A stretch of 64,000 bases of DNA, taken from contig NZ_JAFBBE010000011.1 of NCBI RefSeq assembly GCF_016907015.1, forward strand, positions 1 through 64,000, given 5' to 3'. Positions 9,140-16,731 of this stretch are shown in pieces. A program made the position numbers and the translations under genes. The DNA is from Oceanisphaera litoralis. Its GTDB lineage: Bacteria; Pseudomonadota; Gammaproteobacteria; Enterobacterales; Aeromonadaceae. Numbering within the stretch: the stretch's first letter is position 1; the number at the start of each line of letters is the position of its first letter. Under the pieces are notes generated by a model, which saw only the letters and a program-made list of their open reading frames with translations, was not told the origin of the DNA and made no database searches.

Positions 9140-9168
9140 GTTACATGCCTTGTATCGATGCGAGCCAA
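9140..9168 (-). promoter_or_regulatory. Candidate promoter of catB operon
   Basis: On the minus strand a -35 box TTGGCT (complement of 9163-9168) is followed after 17 bp by a -10 box TGTAAC (complement of 9140-9145). The downstream operator (9141-9155) covers the -10 box and the upstream one (9189-9203) is centred about 60 bp before the expected start. That is the arrangement known for BenM/CatM-activated promoters. Confidence 0.5.
9141..9155. promoter_or_regulatory. LysR operator half-matched site (TTAC-N7-GTAT)
   Basis: TTAC at 9141-9144 and GTAT at 9152-9155 are separated by 7 bp, one base off the CatM/BenM consensus ATAC-N7-GTAT. The site overlaps the proposed catB -10 box, so binding here without inducer should repress. 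Confidence 0.65.
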
Positions 9169-9188
9169 TATTGATTAAGTTGCAAGTG

Positions 9189-9203
9189 ATACCCTGGAGG
9201 TAT
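9189..9203. promoter_or_regulatory. Perfect CatM/BenM-type operator (ATAC-N7-GTAT)
   Basis: ATAC at 9189-9192 and GTAT at 9200-9203 match the consensus exactly. The site overlaps the GGAGG ribosome-binding site of the LysR gene (start 9206) and ends 2 bp before its ATG. It could serve both for activation of catB and for negative autoregulation. Confidence 0.8.
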
Positions 9204-9205
9204 GG

Positions 9206-10108
9206 ATGGAGTTAAGGCATCTGCGTTATTTCGTGGTGGTGGCACAAGAGCTGAACCTGACCCGAGCCGCAGAAAAGTTGTTTATTGCCCAGCCGCCGTT
9301 AACCCGGCAGATCAAGCAGTTGGAAGAGGAACTGGAAGTCCAGCTCTTTATTCGCAAATCCCGGGGGCTGGAGCTGACCCAGGGCGGTCAGTATTTTCTG
9401 CAGCAGGTGCACACCATCATGGACAAGCTCGAGGCCAGCATCGAAGGCACGCGTCAGGTGGCCCAGCACCGCAAGACGGTATTTTCCATCGGCTTTGTGC
9501 CGTCGGTGTTCTATGGGCAACTGCCCTTGATGGTGCGGCGCCTGCGTCGTAACAAGAATCTGGAAATCGTGCTGCACGAGCTGAAGACCCAGGAGCAGGT
9601 CGAGGCGCTCAAGAGTGGCAAGATCGATATCGGTTTTGGCCGGATACGTATCGATGATCCGGATGTAAAGCAGGAGATGCTGTTCAATGAACCCTTGATT
9701 GCCGCCTTGCCCGCGGGTCATCCCCTGACCGGGAATAAGCCGACCATGCAGCAGCTGGCGGAGGTGCCCTTTGTGGCGTTTCCTACCGGCAGCGGGCCCA
9801 ACTTTTCCGATATGGCGCTGGGGTTGTTTCATCGTCGGGGTCTGAAGATACAGGTTATCCAGCAAGTCAACGATCTGCAGACGGCACTGTCGCTGGTGGC
9901 CTCGGACATGGGCTTTGCCCTGGTGCCCGATCAGGTGAAAAAGCTGCGCCGGGAGGGAGTGGAATTTATGTCGGTGGCCGATGAGAACATCACCACGCCG
10001 GTGATCGCATCGCGTCGTCGTAGTGAAAACCCCAATGCGGTGATGCGGTTGGTGAATACCATACTGGCGGAGCTGGTAGAAAACCGGCTAAGTGGACGTT
10101 ATCCCTGA
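9206..10108 (+). CDS. catM: LysR regulator of cat-ben genes (CatM/BenM/CatR-like)
   Basis: LysR-type activator expected to sense cis,cis-muconate (and possibly benzoate) and to control catBCA-benABCD and itself. The 300-residue protein has an N-terminal winged helix (LNLTRAAEKLFIAQPPLTRQ, about 17-36) and a periplasmic-binding-like effector domain with GFVPSVFYGQLP near 95. It is divergent from catB across about 100 bp holding two ATAC-N7-GTAT-type sites. Whether it is closer to CatM, BenM or CatR cannot be settled without alignment; the symbol follows context. Confidence 0.85.
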   Translation: MELRHLRYFVVVAQELNLTRAAEKLFIAQPPLTRQIKQLEEELEVQLFIRKSRGLELTQGGQYFLQQVHTIMDKLEASIEGTRQVAQHRKTVFSIGFVPSVFYGQLPLMVRRLRRNKNLEIVLHELKTQEQVEALKSGKIDIGFGRIRIDDPDVKQEMLFNEPLIAALPAGHPLTGNKPTMQQLAEVPFVAFPTGSGPNFSDMALGLFHRRGLKIQVIQQVNDLQTALSLVASDMGFALVPDQVKKLRREGVEFMSVADENITTPVIASRRRSENPNAVMRLVNTILAELVENRLSGRYP

Positions 10109-10155
10109 TGTGTGAGGGTGAGGGTGGGGATGAGGATGAGGGTGAGGGGGCGACA
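10109..10155 (+). repeat. GAGGGT-type hexamer repeat after catM
   Basis: About seven degenerate hexamers (GAGGGT, GGGGAT, GAGGAT, GAGGGG) follow the catM stop codon within a few bases. The stretch is purine-rich on the plus strand and encodes nothing recognisable. It resembles GA-rich repeats after syd (34936 on) and bdhA (63695 on). Confidence 0.6.
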
Positions 10156-10182
10156 TGGCAAACGCCCGGCCTCCGCTGTATC

Positions 10183-10965
10183 TCAACCGACCGCCTTTCG
10201 TATCAGGCTGGCTTTTTCCTGCAGCAGGGGCAGAAAGCGTCCGCGCAGTGTTTCCATGTTTACGCGTCCCGCGTTGGTACTGATGTTGATGGCGCCCAGC
10301 AGAAAGCCCTGCTGATCGAACACCGGCACCGCCACCGAGCGCAGGCCGGGGTCCAGTTCCTGATCGACGATGGCATAGCCTTGCCGGCGCACCGCTTCCA
10401 ATACCTTGCGCAATTCATCGGGCTCGACGATGCTCCGCCCTGTGTGAGCCAGCAGCCGGACCTTGCCCAGAAAGGATTCCAGTTGGGGGGCGGGCAGATG
10501 GGCCAGCAGCACCCGGCCCATCGAGGTGTAGGCGGCGGGCAGGCGGGTGCCTACCGATAGCTGGATGGCCATCAAACGGTGTTCCGCCGCAGAGCGCGCC
10601 ATATACACCACTTCGTCGCCGTCCAGGATGCCGAGAGAAGTGGACTCGTGTATTTCCCGGGTAATGTCTTCCAGATAGGGCTGGATCATGGTTGCGTAGC
10701 GATTAACCGATAAAAAGGCATGGCCCAGTTGCAGCACCCTGGGAGTCAGTTCAAAATGACGATGCTGTTTTTTCAGGTAGTCCAGCGCATGCAGGGTCAG
10801 CAGAAAACGGCGGGCCTTGGCCCGGTTCATGCCGGTTTTGACCGCCACTTCGCTCAGGGTCATACGGGGGGTGTTTTGATCGAACGCCTGTAATACTGCC
10901 AACCCGCCGGCCAGGGCGGTAACGAAATCCCGATCGTCCGGGCTGAGTTTGTTATCTTCTATCAT
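10183..10965 (-). CDS. pcaR: IclR-type regulator of pca genes (PcaR/PcaU-like)
   Basis: Transcription regulator predicted to activate pcaIJF in response to 3-oxoadipate. An N-terminal winged helix (TLSEVAVKTGMNRAKARRFL, about 38-57) is followed by the IclR effector domain (GILDGDEVVYMARS, YAIVDQELDPGLRSVAVPV). I chose the ATG at 10965 (260 aa, MIEDNK) with AGGAAAG ahead of it; a longer frame from 11043 would cross an operator. It is divergent from pcaI, and three 15-bp palindromes lie between them, one just upstream of its own start. PcaR and PcaU are homologous, so the symbol is by context. Confidence 0.85.
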   Translation of the reverse strand: MIEDNKLSPDDRDFVTALAGGLAVLQAFDQNTPRMTLSEVAVKTGMNRAKARRFLLTLHALDYLKKQHRHFELTPRVLQLGHAFLSVNRYATMIQPYLEDITREIHESTSLGILDGDEVVYMARSAAEHRLMAIQLSVGTRLPAAYTSMGRVLLAHLPAPQLESFLGKVRLLAHTGRSIVEPDELRKVLEAVRRQGYAIVDQELDPGLRSVAVPVFDQQGFLLGAINISTNAGRVNMETLRGRFLPLLQEKASLIRKAVG

Positions 10966-11019
10966 GTTGTCTTTCCTGTCGCAGTCGGCGGAAGTGCTGG
11001 GCAATTGATGATAACAAAA

Positions 11020-11034
11020 GTTCGCAATGCGAAC
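11020..11034. promoter_or_regulatory. IclR-type operator O1 (perfect 15-bp palindrome)
   Basis: GTTCGCA-A-TGCGAAC is a perfect odd-centred palindrome 55 bp before the pcaR-like start. It shares the GTTCG core with known PcaR/PcaU/PobR sites. Its position suggests autoregulation. Confidence 0.8.
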
Positions 11035-11099
11035 ATACCACATGAATAATTTATCTTATTTTGAAAGTTTCACGCAAAGCTAAAAAATATTCACATGTT

Positions 11100-11130
11100 T
11101 TACAGTTACTTACAGTTACTTAAAGTTACC
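11100..11130. repeat. Three 10-bp tandem repeats in the pcaR-pcaI gap
   Basis: Two identical decamers TACAGTTACT (11101-11120) are followed by a third, TAAAGTTACC. The 10-bp period places every copy on one DNA face. They lie between O1 and O2/O3 and could be a second regulator's site or a spacing element. Confidence 0.7.
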
Positions 11131-11185
11131 TGAGAGCGTGAATAACCATTTTGGGTTTGCGAGATAAATAAAACAGTGTAATTAT

Positions 11186-11220
11186 GTTCGCAATGCAAAC
11201 ATATAGTTCGTTATACGAAC
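11186..11220. promoter_or_regulatory. Tandem IclR-type operators O2 and O3 before pcaI
   Basis: GTTCGCAATGCAAAC (11186-11200) and GTTCGTTATACGAAC (11206-11220) are each one mismatch from perfect palindromes. Their centres are 20 bp apart, about two helical turns, so dimers would sit on the same face. They end 30 bp before the pcaI start and must overlap or border its promoter. Confidence 0.78.
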
Positions 11221-11250
11221 TTTTGATTTTACTCAGGGAGGCAAATACTC

Positions 11251-12069
11251 ATGGCCAACTTTATGAGCTTGCACGACGCAGTTGCTCACTATGTCCAGGA
11301 TGGCGCTACCATCGCCATGGAAGGCTTTACTCACCTGATCCCCTTTGCGGCGGGTCATGAAGTTATTCGGCAGGAAAAGCAGGATCTCACGCTGATCCGC
11401 ATGACCCCCGATATTATTTATGATCAGTTGATTGGTGCCGGTTGTGCCAAGCGCCTGATCTTCTCCTGGGGCGGAAACCCCGGCGTGGGTTCCCTGCATC
11501 GTCTGCGCGATGCGGTTGAAAAGGGCTATCCCAAGCCGCTCGAAATTTTCGAACACAGTCACGCGGCCATGGCCTGCGCCTATGAAGCGGGCGCAGCGGG
11601 TCTGCCGCTGGCGGTATTGCGCGGTTACATCGGCAGCGACCTGCCCAAGGTCAACCCGCAGATCCGCTTTATTGAATGCCCCTTCACCGGTGAGCGACTG
11701 GCGGCCGTTCCCGCCGTGCGACCCGATGTGAGCATTGTGCATGCCCAGCGTGCCGACCGGCAGGGCAACGTGCTGGTATCCGGCATCGTCGGCGTACAGA
11801 AAGAAGCGGTGCTGGCGGCGAAGCACAGCATAGTGACCGTCGAGGAAATCGTCGACGACCTGCAGGCCGATCCCAATGCCTGCGTGATCCCGGGCTGGGC
11901 CATCGATGCCATTGCCGTGGTGAAGCGAGGCGCCGCGCCGTCTTATGCGCACGGTTACTACCCGCGTGACAACAGTTTTTATAAAGAATGGGATGCGATC
12001 GCACGAGATCGCGACAGCTTCAACAACTGGCTGCAAGAAAATGTCTATAACCAGGGAGGGCAAGCCTAA
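11251..12069 (+). CDS. pcaI: 3-oxoadipate CoA-transferase subunit A
   Basis: Alpha subunit of the transferase that moves CoA from succinyl-CoA to 3-oxoadipate. The 272-residue chain resembles the glutaconate CoA-transferase type (GGNPGVGS, QRADRQGNVLVSG) rather than the shorter ketone-body type encoded at 16.0-17.4 kb. AGGGAGG lies 10 bp before the ATG. It shares one base with the pcaJ start (TAATG), so the two subunits are translationally coupled. Confidence 0.94.
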   Translation: MANFMSLHDAVAHYVQDGATIAMEGFTHLIPFAAGHEVIRQEKQDLTLIRMTPDIIYDQLIGAGCAKRLIFSWGGNPGVGSLHRLRDAVEKGYPKPLEIFEHSHAAMACAYEAGAAGLPLAVLRGYIGSDLPKVNPQIRFIECPFTGERLAAVPAVRPDVSIVHAQRADRQGNVLVSGIVGVQKEAVLAAKHSIVTVEEIVDDLQADPNACVIPGWAIDAIAVVKRGAAPSYAHGYYPRDNSFYKEWDAIARDRDSFNNWLQENVYNQGGQA

Positions 12070-12863
12070 TGACACTCGAATATAACGCTTCCGAAATGAT
12101 GACGGTGACCGCCGCTCGTGCCCTGAGCAACGGCATGACCTGTTTTGTGGGTATCGGCCTGCCCAGCGAGGCGGCCAACCTGGCACGTCTGACCCACGCG
12201 CCCGATGTGACCCTGATCTATGAATCCGGCACCCTGCAGACCAAGCCTGAAATACTGCCGCTGTCCATCGGTGACGGCGAGCTGTGCGAGTCGGCCCTGA
12301 CCACGGTAGCGGTACCCGAAATGTTCCGTTACTGGTTGCAGGGCGGTCACATCGACGTGGGCTTCCTGGGTACCGCGCAGGTAGACAAGTACGGCAACCT
12401 CAACACCACCCTGATTGGTGATTACCAGGCGCCCAAGGTACGGCTGCCCGGTGGCGGTGGCGCCCCCGAAATCGCCTCCAACGCCAAGGAAGTGTTCATC
12501 ACCCTGAAGCACTCGCCGCGCGCCTTTGTGGAAGCGGTCGACTTCATCACCACCCTGGGCTACGGCCGCGACGGCAAGGGCCGTGACGGTGTGCCCAACA
12601 TCGGCCGTGGCCCGACCAAGGTGATCACCGACCTGTGCGTGATGGCCCCCGATGCCGACACCAAGGAACTGACTGTGGTGTCCCTGCACCCGGGCGTGAC
12701 CCGCGAGCAGGTTACCGAAGCCACCGGCTGGGCGGTACGCTTTGCCGACGAGCTGGCGCAGACCCCCGAGCCGAACGCCGAAGAACTGGCCATACTGCGT
12801 GATCTCAAGGCCAGAACCGCCGCGCATCACGCCAAGCCGATCTCTAAGGAGGATGCTCAATGA
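12069..12863 (+). CDS. pcaJ: 3-oxoadipate CoA-transferase subunit B
   Basis: Beta subunit of the 3-oxoadipate:succinyl-CoA transferase, carrying the catalytic glutamate, most likely Glu52 in IYESG. The 264-residue length fits the glutaconate-transferase-like PcaJ group. GGGAGG within pcaI's end serves as ribosome site. It overlaps pcaF by 4 bp (ATGA). Confidence 0.94.
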   Translation: MTLEYNASEMMTVTAARALSNGMTCFVGIGLPSEAANLARLTHAPDVTLIYESGTLQTKPEILPLSIGDGELCESALTTVAVPEMFRYWLQGGHIDVGFLGTAQVDKYGNLNTTLIGDYQAPKVRLPGGGGAPEIASNAKEVFITLKHSPRAFVEAVDFITTLGYGRDGKGRDGVPNIGRGPTKVITDLCVMAPDADTKELTVVSLHPGVTREQVTEATGWAVRFADELAQTPEPNAEELAILRDLKARTAAHHAKPISKEDAQ

Positions 12864-14065
12864 AGCCGGTATATCTGTGTCATCCCCGCCGCACCGCCAT
12901 CGGCCGCTTTGGCGGCACCCTGGCGGCGGTTCGTCCCGACGACCTGGCCGCCCGCGTGTTTGAAGCCGTGCTGGCTCAGGCGCCGAATCTGGACCCGGCC
13001 GCCATCGACGAAGTCATCATGGGCTGTGCCAACCAGGCCGGTGAAGACAACCGCAACGTGGCCCGCATGTCCTCCCTGCTGGCCGGTCTGCCGGTAAGCG
13101 TGCCCGGCACCACCATCAACCGCCTGTGCGGCTCCGGTATGGATGCCGTTGGCACCGCCGTGCGCGCCGTCAAGGCCGGTGAGCTGGATCTGGTGCTGGC
13201 CGGTGGCGTGGAGTCCATGTCTCGTGCGCCCTATGTGATGGGCAAGGCAGACTCCGCCTTTACTCGTGGTCAGAAAATAGAAGATACCACCATCGGCTGG
13301 CGCTTTATCAACCCGCTGATGAAGGCCCAGTGCGGCGTGGACTCCATGCCGGAAACCGCCGAGAACCTCGCCGAGCAGTTCAACATTTCCCGGGAAGATC
13401 AGGACGCCTTTGCCGCCCGCTCCCAGGAAAAGGCCGCCGAGTCCCAGCGCAACGGTCGCTTTGCCGAGGAAATCGTGGCGATAGAAATTCCGCGCCGCAA
13501 GCAGGAGCCGCTGATCTTCGCCGACGACGAGCACCTGCGTCCGGGCACCACGGTCGAGAAGCTGGCCAAGCTGCCGACCCCGTTCCGCGAAGGTGGTAGC
13601 GTGACCGCCGGTAACGCCTCCGGCGTCAACGACGGCGCCGCCGCCATGCTGATCGCCAGTGAAGAGGCAGTGGAACGTCACGGTCTCAAGCCGATGGCCA
13701 AGGTACTGGGCATGGCCACCGCCGGCGTTGAGCCGCGCATCATGGGCGCCGGCCCGATCCCGGCGGTGCAGAAGCTGCTGGCTCAGCACAACCTGACCAT
13801 GGACGACATCGACCTGTTCGAGTTCAACGAAGCCTTTGCCGCCCAGGCTCTGGCCTGCATGCGCGAGCTGGGTCTGAAGGACGACGACGCCCGGGTCAAC
13901 CCCAACGGCGGCGCCATCGCCCTGGGTCACCCGCTGGGCATGTCCGGCGCCCGTCTGCTGCAGACCGCCGCCCATGAACTGCACCGCCAGAACAAGCGTC
14001 TGGCCCTGTGCACCATGTGTGTGGGCGTGGGTCAGGGTATCGCCACCCTGATCGAGCGCGTTTAA
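12860..14065 (+). CDS. pcaF: 3-oxoadipyl-CoA thiolase
   Basis: Cleaves 3-oxoadipyl-CoA with CoA to succinyl-CoA and acetyl-CoA, the last step of the pathway. Thiolase catalytic residues are Cys90 (NRLCGSG), His357 (ALGHPLG) and Cys387 (TMCVGVGQG). The length of 401 is typical for PcaF. AAGGAGG stands before the start inside pcaJ. A strong terminator follows at 14091, before pcaD. Confidence 0.95.
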   Translation: MKPVYLCHPRRTAIGRFGGTLAAVRPDDLAARVFEAVLAQAPNLDPAAIDEVIMGCANQAGEDNRNVARMSSLLAGLPVSVPGTTINRLCGSGMDAVGTAVRAVKAGELDLVLAGGVESMSRAPYVMGKADSAFTRGQKIEDTTIGWRFINPLMKAQCGVDSMPETAENLAEQFNISREDQDAFAARSQEKAAESQRNGRFAEEIVAIEIPRRKQEPLIFADDEHLRPGTTVEKLAKLPTPFREGGSVTAGNASGVNDGAAAMLIASEEAVERHGLKPMAKVLGMATAGVEPRIMGAGPIPAVQKLLAQHNLTMDDIDLFEFNEAFAAQALACMRELGLKDDDARVNPNGGAIALGHPLGMSGARLLQTAAHELHRQNKRLALCTMCVGVGQGIATLIERV

Positions 14066-14090
14066 TCACAGCGCAACCCCTTATCTGCCC

Positions 14091-14121
14091 GAAAGGCCGG
14101 CGTTGGCCGGCCTTTCTTTTT
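14091..14121 (+). terminator. Terminator between pcaF and pcaD
   Basis: An 11-bp perfect stem (14091-14101 with 14106-14116, loop GTTG) is followed by five T. It lies 18 bp before the pcaD start, so pcaD either relies on read-through or has another promoter. Confidence 0.88.
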
Positions 14122-14138
14122 ACTTGTTAGGAGGCCGA

Positions 14139-14921
14139 ATGTCTTTTCTGAACATCAATGGCCGCGCCGTTGGCTACCGCCTGCTGGGCGACGCCGAACT
14201 GCCGCTGGTCGTGCTGGCACACCCCCTGGGCATGAGTCAGGCGGTGTGGGATGACCTGCTGCCCGCCCTGCTGCCCCAATACCGCGTGCTGACCTGGGAC
14301 CTGCCCGGTCACGGCAGCAGCGCCGCCTGGAGCGGCGATGAAATCACCCCCGCCAGCCTGGCGGCGGAAGCCCTGGCCCTGGCCGAGGTGGCCGGCGCTG
14401 AGCGCTTCCACTTTGCCGGCACCTCCATCGGTGGCGTGATCGGTCAGCAACTGCTGAGCGCCCACCCCGAGCGCCTGCTGTCCGCCACCCTCACCAACAC
14501 AGGTGCGGTAATCGGCACCCGTGACGCCTGGCAAACCCGGGCCGCCGCCGTGCGGGAACGGGGCCTGGTGAGCATGGCCGTGGACATAGTGCCGCGCTGG
14601 TTTGGTCCTGCCGCCTGTGCGGCCCAGCCCGCCCTGCTGGCCGGCTGGAACACCATCATGGGCCGGGGCGATGCCAACAGCTACGCCCTGCTGTGCGAAA
14701 TGCTGGGCGAGGCCAACTTCAGCGAGCAACTGCAGGGCCACGGCGTGTCTCTGCAGCTGCTGGGCGGCAGTGACGATCTGGCCACCCCGCCCGAGTCGCT
14801 GCGCAACCTGGCCCAGTGCGCCGGTGCCGGCGAGCCGGTTATCCTGGAGCAAGTGGGCCATGTGCCCTCGGTAGAAGTACCGGCCCAGTTTGCCGACGTG
14901 TTGCTGAAACACCTGGGCTGA
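14139..14921 (+). CDS. pcaD: 3-oxoadipate enol-lactonase
   Basis: Alpha/beta hydrolase that opens 3-oxoadipate enol-lactone to 3-oxoadipate, linking CatC to PcaIJ. Nucleophile Ser96 is in GTSIG, the oxyanion region is HPLGMS, and the catalytic His lies in VGHVPS near the C terminus. I chose the ATG at 14139 (MSFLNI, 260 aa) because GGAGG precedes it; in-frame codons further upstream lie in the terminator. It is last in the pca run and has its own terminator at 14941. No pcaC, pcaB or pcaHG is present, so only the catechol branch is encoded here. Confidence 0.93.
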   Translation: MSFLNINGRAVGYRLLGDAELPLVVLAHPLGMSQAVWDDLLPALLPQYRVLTWDLPGHGSSAAWSGDEITPASLAAEALALAEVAGAERFHFAGTSIGGVIGQQLLSAHPERLLSATLTNTGAVIGTRDAWQTRAAAVRERGLVSMAVDIVPRWFGPAACAAQPALLAGWNTIMGRGDANSYALLCEMLGEANFSEQLQGHGVSLQLLGGSDDLATPPESLRNLAQCAGAGEPVILEQVGHVPSVEVPAQFADVLLKHLG

Positions 14922-14940
14922 CAAAGCAAACGAACCAATG

Positions 14941-14968
14941 AAAAGGCCTGCAATCGCAGGCCTTTTTG
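14941..14968 (+). terminator. Terminator after pcaD
   Basis: An 11-bp perfect stem (14941-14951 with 14956-14966, loop AATC) runs into a T tract. Confidence 0.9.
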
Positions 14969-15026
14969 TTAAAGTGGTCGTATTACTTGCATAAGCATAA
15001 AAACCATAGTGTTGACAGGAGCCTGT

Positions 15027-15884
15027 ATGACCCGTGAATATCACGTTCCCACCGTGTGGACTGTGCCGGAAGACGATGGCAGCACCTGGGCAAAAACCAA
15101 CCGTCCGGTATCGGGTGCCACCCACGATAACGCCTTGCCCAGGGGCAGGCATCCGCTGCAGCTGTACTCCATGGGCACGCCCAATGGCCAAAAAGTCACT
15201 ATTCTGCTGGAAGAACTGCTGGCGCTGGGCATCACGGATGCCGAGTACGATGCGCATTTGATCAGCATTGGCGACGGAGATCAGTTCTCCAGCGGCTTTG
15301 TGGAGATAAACCCCAACTCCAAAATTCCCGCCTTGCTGGACTGTTCGACGGATGCTCCCATCAGGGTGTTTGAGTCCGGCAACATACTGTTGTATCTGGC
15401 AGACAAGTTCGGTCACTTTTTGCCGGCCGATATTGCCGCACGTACCGAAACCCTGAACTGGCTGTTTTGGCTACAAGGTTCGGCGCCGTATCTGGGCGGT
15501 GGCTTTGGCCATTTTTATGCCTATGCGCCGGTGAAAATAGAGTACGCCATTAACCGTTTCACCATGGAAACCAAGCGCCAGCTCGATGTGCTGGACCAGC
15601 AACTGGCAGACAAGCCGTATATTGCCGGCAACGACTACAGCATTGCCGATATGGCCATCTGGCCCTGGTATGGCAACCTGGTGCTGGGGCGGGCGTATGA
15701 TGCCGCCGAGTTTATCGATGCCGCCAGTTATGTTCATGTATTACGCTGGGCGAAAGAGATTGCCGCACGGCCTGCGGTACAGAGAGGGCGCATCGTTAAT
15801 CGTACCAGTGACGAGCCGGGAGAGGCCCTGGCCGAGCGTCACTCGGCGGCGGACATCGATGCAGTCTTGGCGCAAAAAGCCTGA
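15027..15884 (+). CDS. yghU: Glutathione transferase-like disulfide-bond oxidoreductase (YghU family)
   Basis: Nu-class GST-fold enzyme; the E. coli relative reduces disulfides and organic peroxides with glutathione. The sequence tracks YghU nearly end to end, including RPVSGATH, LYSMGTPNGQKVT (thioredoxin-fold start, no catalytic Cys), NPNSKIPAL and VFESGNILLYLA. The ATG at 15027 follows AGGAG; 285 aa is normal. It is a single-gene unit with terminators on both sides. Its place beside aromatic genes could reflect protection against quinones, but no direct link is visible. Confidence 0.9.
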   Translation: MTREYHVPTVWTVPEDDGSTWAKTNRPVSGATHDNALPRGRHPLQLYSMGTPNGQKVTILLEELLALGITDAEYDAHLISIGDGDQFSSGFVEINPNSKIPALLDCSTDAPIRVFESGNILLYLADKFGHFLPADIAARTETLNWLFWLQGSAPYLGGGFGHFYAYAPVKIEYAINRFTMETKRQLDVLDQQLADKPYIAGNDYSIADMAIWPWYGNLVLGRAYDAAEFIDAASYVHVLRWAKEIAARPAVQRGRIVNRTSDEPGEALAERHSAADIDAVLAQKA

Positions 15885-15908
15885 TCGGCAAGAAACGAGA
15901 GCTATCCC

Positions 15909-15933
15909 AAAGCGCCGTTAAGGCGCTTTTTTT
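15909..15933 (+). terminator. Terminator after yghU
   Basis: An 8-bp stem AAAGCGCC/GGCGCTTT (15909-15916 with 15922-15929) is followed by a run of T. It may also work for the convergent scoAB transcript. Confidence 0.85.
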
Positions 15934-15991
15934 ATCAAGCCCATGATCATGCCCATGATGCCGGCATAGCAGGGAAACAAGAGCACATTCC

Positions 15992-16031
15992 TCTGTCGGT
16001 ACAAGCTTCTGTCGGTACAAGCCTCAGTCGG
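15992..16031. repeat. 16-bp direct repeat over the scoB stop codon
   Basis: TCTGTCGGTACAAGC occurs twice with a 16-bp period, and a partial third copy (TCAGTCGG) contains the TGA stop of scoB (complement of 16024-16026). The repeat thus copies the end of the gene into the downstream spacer. Confidence 0.7.
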
Positions 16032-16686
16032 CAAAGGTCATTTCGGGCACCCGAGCGGGCACGATCAGCTTGCCGGCGGTCTTGGCGACGATTTCTTCTA
16101 CGCTGACGCCGGGCGCCCTTTCCCTGAGGATGAAGGCACCGTCTTCGATTTCCAGATAGGCCAGATCGGTCAGCACCCGCTTGATGCAACCGGCGCCGGT
16201 CAGCGGCAGGGAGCACAGGGGCAGCAGCTTGGAGTCGCCGTTTTTCGAGGCGTGGGTCATGGTGACGATGATGTTGTCGGCCCCGGCCACCAGATCCATG
16301 GCGCCGCCCATGCCCTTGACCAGCTTGCCCGGTATCATCCAGGAGGCGATGTTGCCCTGCACGTCCACTTCGAAGGCGCCGAGCACGGTCAGGTCCACAT
16401 GACCGCCGCGGATCATGGCGAAAGACTCTGCCGAGTCGAAAATGGAGGCGCCGACCCGGGCGGTGACCGTTTGTTTGCCGGCGTTGATCATGTCGGCATC
16501 CAGCTCCGCCTCGGTGGGGAAGGAGCCCATGCCGAGCAGGCCGTTTTCGGACTGCAGCATCACTTCCATGCCCTCGGGCACATAGTTGGCGACCAGGGTG
16601 GGAATGCCGATGCCCAGGTTGACGTAAAATCCGTCGTGCAATTCGCGGGCAACGCGCCGGGCCATTTGTTCACGGGTTAGCGCCAT
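16024..16686 (-). CDS. scoB: 3-oxoacid CoA-transferase subunit B
   Basis: Beta subunit of a succinyl-CoA:acetoacetate-type CoA-transferase (family I). The signature SENG with catalytic Glu47 (LQSENGLLGMG) is clear, and 220 aa is the usual length. It differs from PcaJ, being of the short ketone-body type, so the probable substrate is acetoacetate or another 3-oxoacid. It follows scoA by 45 bp. A role with the 3-hydroxybutyrate dehydrogenase at 62.9 kb is plausible. Substrate is inferred; AtoDA-like use of short fatty acids is possible. Confidence 0.88.
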   Translation of the reverse strand: MALTREQMARRVARELHDGFYVNLGIGIPTLVANYVPEGMEVMLQSENGLLGMGSFPTEAELDADMINAGKQTVTARVGASIFDSAESFAMIRGGHVDLTVLGAFEVDVQGNIASWMIPGKLVKGMGGAMDLVAGADNIIVTMTHASKNGDSKLLPLCSLPLTGAGCIKRVLTDLAYLEIEDGAFILRERAPGVSVEEIVAKTAGKLIVPARVPEMTFAD

Positions 16687-16731
16687 GAGATGTTCTCCTT
16701 GATAACAGCGGTGGAAGAAACGAAAGCAGGA

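Noticed and set aside
10109-10155. CRISPR-like array
   Set aside because: Units are 6 bp, contiguous and degenerate, with no spacers.
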